Counted from the stretch's first letter, positions 52,583 to 61,244 are shown. The stretch: 64,000 bases of DNA from Rhodoferax sp. AJA081-3 (GCF_017798165.1 NZ_CP059068.1:4650001-4714000); one strand, 5' to 3'. Notes: a model not told the origin generated them from the letters alone. Numbers and translations are program-made.

Positions 52583-53764
52583 CTAGCTGAGGACGGTTTG
52601 CGCGACGATATTGCGTTGCACTTCGTTCGATCCGCCATAAATGGTGGTCTTGCGCAGATTGAAGAAGGTTGATGCCAGCGGCGCATTGGCCACTTCACCA
52701 CCGGGGAAGTCGCCCTGCCAGCCGGCTTCCATGGCCTCGCGTATCAGGGGCAGCGAGAAAGGCCCGGCGGCCAGCATCATCAGCTCGGAATAGCGTTGCT
52801 GGATCTCGCTGCCGCGAATTTTGAGCAGACCGGCGATGTCCAGCGAGTTTTTGCCGGATTTCTCGGCTGCCAACACGCGCAGCACCAGCATCTCCAGCGC
52901 GACCACGTCCACTTCCATCTTGGCGACCTCATCGCGGAATCTTGTGTCGTCCCACACCCCTTCGCGTTTGGCAATGCGTTTGAGGCGCTCCAGCTCACGC
53001 TTGGCGCGGTTCACATCGGCAATATTGGTGCGTTCATGGCTGAGCAGGTGTTTGGCATAGGTCCAGCCCTTGTTCTCTTCGCCAATCAGGTTCTCGGCCG
53101 GCACGGCGACGTTGTCGAAAAACACCTCGTTCACCTCGTGGCCGCCGTCCAGCATGATGATGGGGCGCACGGTGACGCCAGGCGACTTCATGTCGATCAG
53201 CAAGAAGGAAATGCCGGTTTGGGGCTTGCCTTCGGTGCTGGTGCGCACCAGGCAGAAGATCCACTCGCCGTACTGGCCCAGTGTGGTCCAGGTCTTTTGG
53301 CCGTTGACGATGTATTGGTTGCCCTGGCGCTCGGCGCGGGTCTTGACAGATGCCAGGTCCGAGCCGGAGCCCGGTTCGCTGTAGCCCTGGCTCCACCACA
53401 CTTCACCGCTGGCAATGCCGGGCAAAAAGCGCTTTTGCTGCTCGGCGTTGCCAAAGGCCATGATGACCGGGGCCACCATGACAGGGCCAAAGGGCACGAC
53501 GCGGGGGGCACCCGCCAGCGCACACTCTTCTTCAAACAAATGCTTTTGCACCGCATTCCAGCCGGGGCCGCCAAATTCTTTGGGCCAGGCATGGCCCAGC
53601 CAGCCCTTTTTGCCCAGGATCTTGGCCCAGCGCTGCATATCGTCGCGGGTCAGCTCCAGTGCGTTGTGCACCTTGTGGGCGATATCGGAGGGCAGATTGG
53701 CCCCCACCCAGGCGCGAATGTCTTCGCGGAATTGCTGTTCTTCAGGGGTAAAAGCCAAATCCAT
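52583..53764 (-). CDS. Acyl-CoA dehydrogenase, pimeloyl-CoA dehydrogenase large-subunit-like
   Basis: 393 residues from the ATG at 53764, with GGAGAG upstream. It begins MDLAFTPEEQQFREDIRAW and continues HKVHNALELTRDDMQRWAKI, the pattern of the pimeloyl-CoA dehydrogenase large subunit. Conserved features: QGYSEPGSGSDLASVKTRAE for FAD and substrate binding, QKTWTTLGQYGEWIFCLVRT, and the C-terminal GGSNEVQRNIVAQTVL. It is cotranscribed with the small-subunit-like gene 93 bp downstream. Together they may oxidise dicarboxylic acyl-CoAs from long-chain or aromatic degradation. Confidence 0.9.
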   Translation of the reverse strand: MDLAFTPEEQQFREDIRAWVGANLPSDIAHKVHNALELTRDDMQRWAKILGKKGWLGHAWPKEFGGPGWNAVQKHLFEEECALAGAPRVVPFGPVMVAPVIMAFGNAEQQKRFLPGIASGEVWWSQGYSEPGSGSDLASVKTRAERQGNQYIVNGQKTWTTLGQYGEWIFCLVRTSTEGKPQTGISFLLIDMKSPGVTVRPIIMLDGGHEVNEVFFDNVAVPAENLIGEENKGWTYAKHLLSHERTNIADVNRAKRELERLKRIAKREGVWDDTRFRDEVAKMEVDVVALEMLVLRVLAAEKSGKNSLDIAGLLKIRGSEIQQRYSELMMLAAGPFSLPLIREAMEAGWQGDFPGGEVANAPLASTFFNLRKTTIYGGSNEVQRNIVAQTVLS

Positions 53765-53805
53765 CAAAACTCTCCAATTAGGTGTGTGCCCCCACGCTTA
53801 ACCGC

Positions 53806-53875
53806 TGCGCGGGTCGCTGCCCCCCAAGGGGGCTAACTCGCCTTGGGGCGGCCCGGCGGCGAGTTGCACCTAGTT
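53806..53875. repeat. GC-rich hairpin element
   Basis: GCCCCCCAAGGGGG and CGCCTTGGGGCGG at 53816-53856 can pair imperfectly around GCTAACT. The same style of GC-rich hairpin is common between Comamonadaceae genes (recalled, not searched). It lies between the large-subunit gene and the DUF3297 gene and may act as a terminator. Confidence 0.4.
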
Positions 53876-53978
53876 TTTAGCACGGTCGTTCGATTTGCTC
53901 TGTCAAAGTTGTGACAGAGATGGGAGATGGCTTCCTGCAATTTCCCCGCGTAGCGGCGGAGTGTGGGGACTACATTGG

Positions 53979-54227
53979 TTAGCGGTAAAACGCTTCCACC
54001 GTACCCTTGAGCTTGATCATTACCGGATGGCCCTTGCGGTCCACGGTCTTGCCAGCGGGGACTTTGACCCAGCTTTCGCTGATGCAGTATTCGGCCACAT
54101 CGTTGCGTTCCTTGCCGTTGAGACGGATGCCGATGTCGTGTTCGAACACGGCCGCATTGAAATGCGGACTGCGCGCATCGGTGGACAAATGGTCGGGCAG
54201 TGCGGGGCGTGTGGTGGCTTCGGTCAT
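53979..54227 (-). CDS. DUF3297 family protein
   Basis: 82 residues from the ATG at 54227. The whole sequence, from PALPDHLSTDARSPHFNAAV through ESWVKVPAGKTVDRKGHPVM to GTVEAFYR, fits DUF3297, a small conserved cytosolic protein of proteobacteria with unknown function. Longer frames upstream are out of step with this start. It lies 38 bp after the YceH-type gene. Confidence 0.88.
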   Translation of the reverse strand: MTEATTRPALPDHLSTDARSPHFNAAVFEHDIGIRLNGKERNDVAEYCISESWVKVPAGKTVDRKGHPVMIKLKGTVEAFYR

Positions 54228-54265
54228 GGCTGTCTTTTCTTCTAGGGATTGGGTTGGTTGTGTTC

Positions 54266-54967
54266 TTAAGGGGTCTGTTCCGGTGGGGCCACGCCCAGTT
54301 CGGCACACAGTTTTTGTACGGTCTGGCGCAGGCTGGCCACTTCGGCCTCCAGGCGGTCTATGCGTTCGGCGGTGTTGCTGCCCGCAGGGCCGCCTTCGGC
54401 CGGCCGACCATAGGTGGCCAGTGCCGTGGCGTCCACCGGTCCACACAACAGGTGGGCCCAGCGCTGCTCACGGGCACCGCTGGCGCGGGGTAATTTGACA
54501 ACCAGTGGACCGCCTTTTTCGGCGGAGCGGTCTTGCAGCTCTTCCAGAAAACCTTCAACCGACGAGATATCGGCAAAGCGGTACCAGCGTTCGGCATTCA
54601 AGCGTAATTCGCCCGCGGTCTGCGGGCCGCGCAGCATCAGCAGGCCCAGCACCACGGCGGATTGCTCGGGCACGCCCACACCACGCTGGAAGTTGTGTTC
54701 ATACCGTGCGACGCGGCTGCCGCTGGCGGCACGCACCAGGTTGAGGGGCAGCAGCGTGTCCAGCGCAGTGGCGATTTCGGCTTCGGTGATTTCCATCACC
54801 GGGTCGCGGCTGCTTTTCTGGTTGCAGCCCAGCATCAGCGTGTTCAAAGACAGCGGGTAGCTGTCGGGCACGGTGCGGGCCTTCTCCATCAGTGTGGCCA
54901 GTACGCGGGCTTCGATCACCGAGAGTGTGATGGGGGCTGGGGCTTGCGATTCTGTGCTGGGGGTCAT
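54266..54967 (-). CDS. YceH family protein (DUF480)
   Basis: 233 residues from the ATG at 54967. It carries the YceH signature: [20 protein letters not shown], then [20 protein letters not shown] and [20 protein letters not shown], and a C-terminal coiled coil ([20 protein letters not shown]). The N-terminal half contains winged-helix-like folds. Members are widespread and of unknown function. The gene is divergent from purN. Confidence 0.9.
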   Translation of the reverse strand: MTPSTESQAPAPITLSVIEARVLATLMEKARTVPDSYPLSLNTLMLGCNQKSSRDPVMEITEAEIATALDTLLPLNLVRAASGSRVARYEHNFQRGVGVPEQSAVVLGLLMLRGPQTAGELRLNAERWYRFADISSVEGFLEELQDRSAEKGGPLVVKLPRASGAREQRWAHLLCGPVDATALATYGRPAEGGPAGSNTAERIDRLEAEVASLRQTVQKLCAELGVAPPEQTP

Positions 54968-55067
54968 GTCGGGTTGGGAATGCGGGGCGGTTCGGGTCAA
55001 TTGCGGTTGCAGGCGCAATTATCGGTGTCTTGCGGCACAGGGCCCCGCGGCGATAATTCCGGCCTAC

Positions 55068-55658
55068 ATGAAGAACATCGTTATTTTGATTTCCGGCGGC
55101 GGCTCCAATATGGCTGCCATTGTCAAGGCGGCGCAGCGCGAAGCCTGGGCCGATCGACTGGGCGCCAAGGTAGCCGCCGTCATCAGCAACAAAGCCGATG
55201 CCAAGGGCCTGGTCTTTGCGAAAGAGCAGGGCATAACTACCGCAGCGCTGGACCACAAGGCCTTTGCCTCGCGCGAGGCCTTTGATGCGGAACTGGCTGC
55301 GCTGATCGACCGGTACGACCAGGCCGATGCGCCGGTGCTGGTGGTGCTGGCGGGTTTTATGCGTATCCTGACGCCCGGGTTTGTGGACCGTTACGCCGGG
55401 CGCCTGGTCAACATCCACCCGTCCCTATTGCCTGCCTTTACCGGGCTGCACACCCACCAGCGCGCCATTGATGCGGGCTGCAAGTTTGCCGGTGTGACCG
55501 TGCACCAGGTGACCAGCGTGCTGGATGAGGGCCAGATTTTGGCGCAGGCCGTGGTGCCGGTGCTGCCCACGGATACGGCAGACACCCTGGCGGCCCGTGT
55601 GCTGACCCAGGAGCATCTGATCTATCCCCGGGCGATTGCCGATTTGCTACAAAAATAG
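55068..55658 (+). CDS. purN: Phosphoribosylglycinamide formyltransferase
   Basis: 196 residues from the ATG at 55068; the open frame upstream has no start features. Catalytic residues Asn115, His117 and Asp153 are in place (LVNIHPSLLPAF and VTSVLDEGQIL), corresponding to N106, H108 and D144 of the E. coli enzyme. It transfers a formyl group from 10-formyltetrahydrofolate to GAR in purine synthesis. Its last codons (DLLQK and the stop) come from a copy of the dispersed repeat. Confidence 0.95.
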   Translation: MKNIVILISGGGSNMAAIVKAAQREAWADRLGAKVAAVISNKADAKGLVFAKEQGITTAALDHKAFASREAFDAELAALIDRYDQADAPVLVVLAGFMRILTPGFVDRYAGRLVNIHPSLLPAFTGLHTHQRAIDAGCKFAGVTVHQVTSVLDEGQILAQAVVPVLPTDTADTLAARVLTQEHLIYPRAIADLLQK

Positions 55659-55705
55659 TAGCAATAAACCTATATTTTTCGGGGGCTATAGGCTAATTTT
55701 CCTTA
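55641..55705 (+). repeat. Dispersed repeat at the 3' end of purN
   Basis: GATTTGCTACAAAAATAGTA, then CGGGGGCTATAGGC and an AT-rich end. It supplies the last purN codons and the stop, so the gene's end was set by the repeat. Confidence 0.7.
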
Positions 55706-55716
55706 GACGATACCCG

Positions 55717-56076
55717 CTAGGAATGGCCGGGCAGTTTGGCAATGGCGTCCTGGGCCAAGGCCCATTGGGCCTCCAATGCGGCGAAATCTTGCGCGAGCGT
55801 GGCTACTTCGCCCCGTTTGGTGGCCAGCTCCAGCTTGCGTGCGCTGTCGCCCAGGGCCAGGGCTCCACTCATGCGGCTGGCGCCGGCCATTTTGTGGGCC
55901 AGTGCAGCGACTGCGTCGAAGTCCTGCGCATCGATTGCCAGGGCCAAATCTGCCAGGTTGGCGCGGGTACCAGCCTTAAATGTTTGCAAAACGCTGGCGA
56001 TCAACGCAGTCTCGTCGCCAAACATGGCGCCCAGCACACTTGGGTCAAATACAACGTGCTCAGCGGCAGTGTCCAT
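55717..56076 (-). CDS. Hpt-domain phosphotransfer protein
   Basis: 119 residues from the ATG at 56076 (a GTG nine codons earlier is possible). An all-helical Hpt domain with ALAHKMAGASRMSG; His61 is the phosphorylated residue. Such proteins pass phosphate between a hybrid sensor kinase and a response regulator. No kinase is adjacent, but a response regulator gene starts 178 bp away in the other direction. Confidence 0.85.
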   Translation of the reverse strand: MDTAAEHVVFDPSVLGAMFGDETALIASVLQTFKAGTRANLADLALAIDAQDFDAVAALAHKMAGASRMSGALALGDSARKLELATKRGEVATLAQDFAALEAQWALAQDAIAKLPGHS

Positions 56077-56253
56077 CGGGGAGTTAGTGTCGGGTGGGAG
56101 CACGGGCGGGTAGCGGCAAGCGAGGGTTTAGGCGGGGCGCCGTTGGTGGCGAATAGGATCAATGCTCAGTTTAGCGGCAGGTGCTGACGGTGGCGTTGGC
56201 AAAATCAACGCCATAATCGCGGTCTGCACGGAAAAGCAGCAACCCCTAAGCCC

Positions 56254-56988
56254 ATGAACCCAGACATTCCCTATTTGCTGGTCGTTGAGGATGAACCCAC
56301 GCAGCGCCAGATTCTGACCGAGTACCTCTCGCGCCAGGGCCTGCGCGTGGCTGCGGTACCCGACGGCCGGCTGATGCGTGAAGCCCTGGTGGCGGAAATG
56401 CCGCAATTGCTGCTGCTGGATGTGGGCCTGCCGGGTGAAGACGGTTTTGCGCTGGCCCGCTGGCTGCGCGAGCGCCATCCCACACTGGGCATCATCATGG
56501 TCACCAGCGCTTCGGATTCGGTGGACCGCATCGTGGGCCTGGAAACCGGGGCGGATGACTACGTCACCAAACCCTACGATCCGCGTGAGTTGCTCGCCCG
56601 CATCAAAAGTGTGTTGCGCAGAACCCAGGCCCTGGCGGCGCACCGCGCCGCACCCATGGCCAACACCGCCGAGGCGCAACCGATTCCGCTGGGGCGCTGC
56701 AGTTTTGACCGGGGCCGCCGTGTGCTGCTGACGCCGGACGGCATGCACGAACAGTTGACTGCCACCGAATACGATCTGCTGGACCTGTTCTGCCAGCATC
56801 CCAATCGCCCCTTGACCCGTGAATGGCTGCTGGAGACCACCAGCCAGAGGGACTATGACGGCAGCGACCGCAGCATCGACCTGCGGGTGACCCGTTTGCG
56901 ACGCAAGATCGAACTGGACGCCGACAAGCCACAAACCCTGCGTACCGTGCGCGGCGTGGGTTATATGCTGGTCTTGGACAAGGCCTGA
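56254..56988 (+). CDS. OmpR-family response regulator
   Basis: 244 residues. Receiver domain at about 1-120 with the acidic pair Glu12/Asp13, phosphoacceptor Asp56 (LLLLDVGLPG) and Lys106 (TKPYDPRELL). The C-terminal winged helix (about 140-240) is of OmpR type: ATEYDLLDLF and DRSIDLRVTRLRRKI, ending in RTVRGVGYML. It binds DNA when phosphorylated. The partner kinase is not in the window; the Hpt gene nearby may be part of the same relay. The 3' end overlaps the convergent 88-residue gene. Confidence 0.9.
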   Translation: MNPDIPYLLVVEDEPTQRQILTEYLSRQGLRVAAVPDGRLMREALVAEMPQLLLLDVGLPGEDGFALARWLRERHPTLGIIMVTSASDSVDRIVGLETGADDYVTKPYDPRELLARIKSVLRRTQALAAHRAAPMANTAEAQPIPLGRCSFDRGRRVLLTPDGMHEQLTATEYDLLDLFCQHPNRPLTREWLLETTSQRDYDGSDRSIDLRVTRLRRKIELDADKPQTLRTVRGVGYMLVLDKA

Positions 56989-57227
56989 TACTGCGACTGG
57001 TTGGACGCCGACATGGTGCGCAGCATGGGGTGCATGGTGACATTGGCCCTGGGGTCCACGCGTGAGCGGCGGTCGCCTGAATCGGCAGCACGCCAGACCT
57101 CGCCGAACATATCCACAATTTCCACGCGTGTGAAATACTGCGCGATTTCAATGCACTCCGACAGAATGTTGGATGCAAACACGTGGTCGCCCCCGCCTAC
57201 GGGGACTACATAAAAAGCATTGTTCAT
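56961..57227 (-). CDS. Small hypothetical protein
   Basis: 88 residues from the ATG at 57227. The sequence begins MNNAFYVVPVGGGDHVFASN and continues LSECIEIAQYFTRVEIVDMF, with no signal or membrane segment. It looks coding by composition but the family is not recognised. It overlaps the end of the response regulator gene by 28 bases on the opposite strand. Confidence 0.5.
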   Translation of the reverse strand: MNNAFYVVPVGGGDHVFASNILSECIEIAQYFTRVEIVDMFGEVWRAADSGDRRSRVDPRANVTMHPMLRTMSASNQSQYQALSKTSI

Positions 57228-57385
57228 GTTCTTGGGCTTTGCAGAAAAGGTCGGTTGCTCGTCGTGTCCGACCCAGGTTGGCGCGCAGGCTGCATACCAC
57301 CGCTGATCGGATGGATGAAGTATCCGCAACCCACGTATCGCCCGCGTGTCATCGCGCGGATGCTTTGTATCGTTTGTATCGCCGC

Positions 57386-57748
57386 TCAGGCGACCAGTGC
57401 ACGCACCGTTTTCAACAGGAGTTCGCGGGTGAAGGGTTTGGACAGGCAGGCATCGGCCAGGGCTACGGCGCTGTCGGCACCCGGGTCGCCATCCGAGTAG
57501 CTGGCCAGCAGAACAAAACGGACACCATCCAGGGCCGGGTTGGCGCGCACGGCGGTTAGCAGTGCGTAGCCGTTTAGGCGTGGCATCCGCACATCCGAAA
57601 TGATCACATCAGGAGCCGAAGCCAACACCTGCTCTAGGGCGGCTTGGCCATCGGGCGCCGCAGTCACATCAAAGCCTTCCAACGTGAGCAGAGTCGCTAT
57701 CAGATGGCGGATGCTGGGTTCGTCATCGACGATTAAGACGCGGGTCAT
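57386..57748 (-). CDS. Single-domain response regulator
   Basis: 120 residues from the ATG at 57748: a CheY-like receiver with Asp8/Asp9 (VDDEPSIRHL), Asp52 (IISDVRMPRLN) as phosphoacceptor and Lys104 (LSKPFTRELL). No output domain, so it acts through protein contacts or as a phosphate sink in a relay. It lies near an Hpt gene and another response regulator, without a kinase gene. Confidence 0.88.
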   Translation of the reverse strand: MTRVLIVDDEPSIRHLIATLLTLEGFDVTAAPDGQAALEQVLASAPDVIISDVRMPRLNGYALLTAVRANPALDGVRFVLLASYSDGDPGADSAVALADACLSKPFTRELLLKTVRALVA

Positions 57749-57785
57749 GCCCGGATTGTGCAGCGGTGCGGGCGTGTTCAGGTAT

Positions 57786-58037
57786 TCAGGCCTTCTCGGC
57801 GTCCGATACCTTGGCAAAACGCGGCTGCAGGAGGCCGTTGACCACCACCTCTTCGTTGAACATGGCTGCAGGGCGCACCCACAGCCCGTGTTCGCCGTAG
57901 AGTGCGCGGTACAGCGTCAGCGGCTCCAGGGTTTCGCTGTGTCGCACGGTGTCGACCACTTGGTACAAATTGCCTTTGTAATGGCGGTACAGGCCGGGTG
58001 GGGTGGTTATCAATGGGGGGAGGTTTTCCGCTGGCAT
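57786..58037 (-). CDS. DUF1653 family protein
   Basis: 83 residues. The family core GLYRHYKGNLYQVVDTVRHS followed by LEPLTLYRALYGEHGLWVRP is clear. It is a small cytosolic domain, function unknown. It is 37 bp from the single-domain response regulator gene and divergent from the methyltransferase gene 16 bp away. Confidence 0.85.
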   Translation of the reverse strand: MPAENLPPLITTPPGLYRHYKGNLYQVVDTVRHSETLEPLTLYRALYGEHGLWVRPAAMFNEEVVVNGLLQPRFAKVSDAEKA

Positions 58038-58053
58038 GGGACAATCCTATCCT

Positions 58054-59325
58054 ATGCACCCAAAAGCTCTCTTAGACGCCTGCGCCGAACTGGTCAGGCT
58101 CACCCTTAAATTCGACCACCCTGCGGACGCCATCGTGTCGCGCTTTTTCCGCGACAACCGGGGCCTGGGGCCGCGTGAACGCGCCACCATGGCCGAAACG
58201 GTTTACACCGTGCTGCGCAAAAAGCTGTTGTTTGACCACCTGGCACCCTCGGGCAGCGGCCCCAAAGAGCGCCGCCTGGCCATTCTGGGCTTTTACGGTC
58301 CGGGCGACTTCCTGCGTAGCGCCTTGAGCGAGCAGGAAATCAACTGGCTGGACCAGTGCGAAAAGGTTAGCCCCCATGACTTGATGGAGCGCCACCGCCA
58401 CAACCTGCCTGAGTGGCTGGTTGAGCCACTCAAAGCGCAGTTGGGCGCGGAGTTCTGGCCTCTGGTCGAGACCCTGAATCTGGGCGCAGGGCTTGATTTG
58501 CGGGTCAATACTTTCAAGACAAAACGTGCCGACGTACAAAAAGAGTTGGCCAAGGCGGGTATCAAGGCCGTCAACACACCGTATTCCCCTTGGGGCCTGC
58601 GCATTGCTGGCAAACCGGCGCTGAACAAGAACGATGCCTTTGTGCGCGGCGAGTTCGAGGTGCAGGACGAAGGTTCGCAGTTGCTGTCCATGTTGTTGGA
58701 TGCCAAGCGCGGCGAGATGGTGGTCGACTTTTGCGCCGGCGCCGGTGGCAAGACCTTGGCGTTGGGAGCGGCCATGCGCAGCACCGGTCGCCTGTACGCC
58801 TTTGACACCTCTGCCCACCGGCTGGATGCCTTCAAGTCGCGCCTCAAGCGCAGCGGTTTGTCCAATGTGCACCCCGCAGCCATTGCCCATGAGCGGGATG
58901 ACCGCGTCAAACGCCTGACGGGCAAGATGGACCGGGTGCTGGTGGATGCACCCTGTACCGGCTTGGGTACGCTGCGTCGCAATCCCGACTTGAAGTGGCG
59001 CCAGAACATGCAGGCAGTGGAGGAAATGGCAGTCAAACAGACGGCCATCCTGCAAAGCGCCGCGCGCATGTTGAAACCCGGCGGCCGCCTGGTGTATGCC
59101 ACCTGCAGCGTGCTGCCCCAGGAGAACGAGGCCATTGCCGAAGCATTTTCGGCCGCCAACCCCGAGTTCGAGCCCTTGGCAGCCGGTGACCTGCTGGCAG
59201 AGCTGAAGGTGGAAAACGCTGCCACCTTGTGCAGCGGTGGCGAGGCCGGTCAGCTGTACCTGCGCCTGTGGCCGCACCGGCACGCGACAGACGGCTTTTT
59301 TGCTGCAGTGTGGCAAAAGAAATAA
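58054..59325 (+). CDS. RsmB/NOP-family RNA methyltransferase
   Basis: 423 residues from the ATG at 58054. An N-terminal helical RNA-binding part, then the SAM-dependent methyltransferase domain: VDFCAGAGGKTLALGAAMRS for SAM, DAPCTGLGTLRRNPDLKW and VYATCSVLPQENEAIAEA with the two active-site cysteines of RNA m5C methyltransferases. It probably methylates rRNA (m5C967-type) or tRNA. Close relatives in this group are longer or shorter than E. coli RsmB, so the exact target is uncertain. Confidence 0.9.
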   Translation: MHPKALLDACAELVRLTLKFDHPADAIVSRFFRDNRGLGPRERATMAETVYTVLRKKLLFDHLAPSGSGPKERRLAILGFYGPGDFLRSALSEQEINWLDQCEKVSPHDLMERHRHNLPEWLVEPLKAQLGAEFWPLVETLNLGAGLDLRVNTFKTKRADVQKELAKAGIKAVNTPYSPWGLRIAGKPALNKNDAFVRGEFEVQDEGSQLLSMLLDAKRGEMVVDFCAGAGGKTLALGAAMRSTGRLYAFDTSAHRLDAFKSRLKRSGLSNVHPAAIAHERDDRVKRLTGKMDRVLVDAPCTGLGTLRRNPDLKWRQNMQAVEEMAVKQTAILQSAARMLKPGGRLVYATCSVLPQENEAIAEAFSAANPEFEPLAAGDLLAELKVENAATLCSGGEAGQLYLRLWPHRHATDGFFAAVWQKK

Positions 59326-59426
59326 AGGCTTTGGTCTAGGCGCGATCCTCTAAAATCGTAGACCGCGCCGGATGTGCTCCGGCCTTTCAGAAGAACTATT
59401 ACGCGTTGTAAACAAGAGATCCGACC

Positions 59427-60641
59427 ATGTTGTTACCCGATTGGGCCGTGCTGAATTCCGCCATTGACTGGTTTGCCCATGGACTTTGGGATTTGCATTG
59501 GTGGCAAATCGTGCTGTTCACGCTGGGCATGACCCATATCACCATGATCAGTGTGACGGTGTTTTTGCACCGCCACCAGGCCCACCGGGCACTGGACCTG
59601 CACCCCATAGCCTCGCATTTTTTCCGTTTCTGGCTGTGGCTGACCACCGGCCAGGTGACCAAGGAATGGGCTTCCATCCACCGCAAGCACCACGCCAAGT
59701 GTGAGCAGCCGGATGACCCGCACAGCCCCCATGTGTACGGTATCAAGACAGTGCTGTTGCAGGGCTATGAGTTGTACCGTGCCGAGGCGCAGAACAAAGA
59801 CACCCTGAGCCGTTACGGCCATGGCACCCCCAGCGACTGGGTAGAGCGCCATGTGTACACAGGTTTGTCTTCGCTGGGTATTGTGCTGATGCTGGCCATT
59901 GACCTGGCGCTGTTCGGTGCCGCTGGTATGGTGGTCTGGGCGGTGCAAATGGCCTGGACGCCCGTCATGGCGGCCGGCATCATCAACGGTGCGGCGCACT
60001 ACTGGGGTTATCGCAATTTCGAAGCGCCCGACGCCAGCAACAACATTTCACCCTGGGGTATCCTGATCGCCGGTGAAGAGTTGCACAACAACCACCACAC
60101 CTATCCTACGTCGGCCAAGCTGTCGGTCAAGCCCTATGAATTTGATATCGGCTGGGTTTACATCAGCCTGATGCAGCGTGTGGGCTTGGCCAAGGTCAAG
60201 AAGACGCCGCCCAAGGCCGCCTATGGTGCGATACGGCCAGTGGCAGACGAGAAAACGCTGGAAGCGCTGATCGCCAACCGTTATGAGCTGATGGCCGGTT
60301 ATGCCAAGAGCATGCGCCAGGCAGCCCGCACCGAGCTGGACGCCATGCGAGCGCGCAGCGCTGATGCGGCAGTCATCAAGGCCGCCAAACGCTGGATGCA
60401 CCGTGACGTGGAGAAGGTGCCTGCATCTGCCGTGCCTGAACTGGAGAAAGCCCGTGCGGCATCGCCCATGCTGGACAAGATGGTGACCATGCGTGAGGAG
60501 TTGCGCCAGATGTGGCTGAACACTTCGGTTTCGCGCGAGCAGTTGACCAAGGATTTGCAGGCCTGGTGCCACCGGGCGGAAGAGAGCGGTATTGCCGCGC
60601 TGCGTGATTTTTCTATGCGGTTGCGTGCGGCGCACGTTTAA
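59427..60641 (+). CDS. Fatty-acid desaturase
   Basis: 404 residues. Integral membrane di-iron desaturase with three histidine boxes: HRHQAH (48-53), HRKHH (85-89) and HNNHH (220-224), and hydrophobic segments around 25-45, 60-78, 150-190. It belongs to the stearoyl-CoA/acyl-lipid delta-9 type. A long Lys/Arg-rich C-terminal part (about 260-404) is longer than in minimal members. It introduces a cis double bond, adjusting membrane fluidity. The gene is monocistronic, with a terminator at 60665-60691. Confidence 0.92.
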   Translation: MLLPDWAVLNSAIDWFAHGLWDLHWWQIVLFTLGMTHITMISVTVFLHRHQAHRALDLHPIASHFFRFWLWLTTGQVTKEWASIHRKHHAKCEQPDDPHSPHVYGIKTVLLQGYELYRAEAQNKDTLSRYGHGTPSDWVERHVYTGLSSLGIVLMLAIDLALFGAAGMVVWAVQMAWTPVMAAGIINGAAHYWGYRNFEAPDASNNISPWGILIAGEELHNNHHTYPTSAKLSVKPYEFDIGWVYISLMQRVGLAKVKKTPPKAAYGAIRPVADEKTLEALIANRYELMAGYAKSMRQAARTELDAMRARSADAAVIKAAKRWMHRDVEKVPASAVPELEKARAASPMLDKMVTMREELRQMWLNTSVSREQLTKDLQAWCHRAEESGIAALRDFSMRLRAAHV

Positions 60642-60664
60642 GTACGCTTCTTCGCACGTTCTAG

Positions 60665-60691
60665 AAAGCCCGTTGTTTAGCGGGCTTTTTT
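60665..60691 (+). terminator. Intrinsic terminator of the desaturase gene
   Basis: AAAGCCCG-TTGTTTAG-CGGGCTTT followed by further T: a strong hairpin with a U tract, about 24 bases after the desaturase stop. Confidence 0.85.
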
Positions 60692-60734
60692 GTGGGTGAG
60701 TGATTTTTGAAGGGGCACTCTCTTCGCTTGCTCC

Positions 60735-60827
60735 AGAACAGTCGGGCCATGCGTTTTGCTCCGTGTCCCCCGCCCGCTGCGCGGACTCCTCCTTTTACCT
60801 GCGCAAAACGCATGGCCCGACTGTTCT
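60735..60827 (-). repeat. Palindromic repeat, copy 1 (inverted orientation)
   Basis: A perfect 24-bp inverted repeat (60735-60758 with 60804-60827) encloses a 45-base core. The core on the minus strand reads AGGTAAAAGGAGGAGTCCG, then GGGCGGGGGACACGGAG, like copy 2 on the plus strand. The arms share little sequence with those of the other copies, while pairing within each copy. Confidence 0.8.
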
Positions 60828-60887
60828 TGCGGTGTGTGGCACGTCACCATTCTTGATTTGAACTTCATTCGCGCGCCAATCACTCCA

Positions 60888-60984
60888 GCGGCAGGCATGG
60901 GGCAGGCCTTTTGCGTAGGTAAAAGGAGGAGGGCCCGCAGGGCCCGGGGGACACGGAGCAAAAGGTCTGTCCCATGCCTGCTGC
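60888..60984 (+). repeat. Palindromic repeat, copy 2
   Basis: Arms 60888-60914 and 60958-60984 (27 bases, three mismatches) enclose GTAGGTAAAAGGAGGAG, GGCCCGCAGGGCC, and CGGGGGACACGG. An inner hairpin GGGCCC-GCA-GGGCCC lies in the core. It is in opposite orientation to copy 1, 60 bases away, so the pair could also pair with each other. Confidence 0.8.
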
Positions 60985-61025
60985 GTGCGAGAAAAGAAAG
61001 CTCGGCCTGCAACATTTTGCAGACG

Positions 61026-61050
61026 TAAAAAAGCCCACACAGGGCGGGCT
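61026..61050 (-). terminator. Intrinsic terminator of rpmB-rpmG
   Basis: On the minus strand GAGCCCGCCCTGTGTGGGC followed by six T, 23 bases after the rpmG stop. Confidence 0.8.
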
Positions 61051-61073
61051 CTTTCGGACAAGGGGAACCTGAA

Positions 61074-61244
61074 TTACTTCAGCTTCATTTCCTTGTAGTC
61101 CACATGCTTGCGAGCTTTGGGATCAAATTTCTTGATCAACATCTTCTCGGGCATGGTTTTCTTGTTCTTGCTGGTCGTGTAGAAATGACCAGTACCTGCT
61201 GTGGATTCCAGCTTGATTTTTTCGCGTCCGCCTTTGGTTGCCAT
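61074..61244 (-). CDS. rpmG: 50S ribosomal protein L33
   Basis: 56 residues, translated from the ATG at 61242-61244 (AAGGAG upstream) to TAA at 61074. The sequence starts [20 protein letters not shown] and ends DYKEMKLK, which is L33 of the cysteine-free type. Cytosolic component of the large subunit. It is 11 bp downstream of rpmB, the usual pairing. Confidence 0.97.
   Translation of the reverse strand: MATKGGREKIKLESTAGTGHFYTTSKNKKTMPEKMLIKKFDPKARKHVDYKEMKLK

Noticed and set aside
60735..60984. The two palindromic repeats as the terminator of the desaturase gene
   Set aside because: A normal terminator already sits at 60665-60691, and the repeats lack U tracts.
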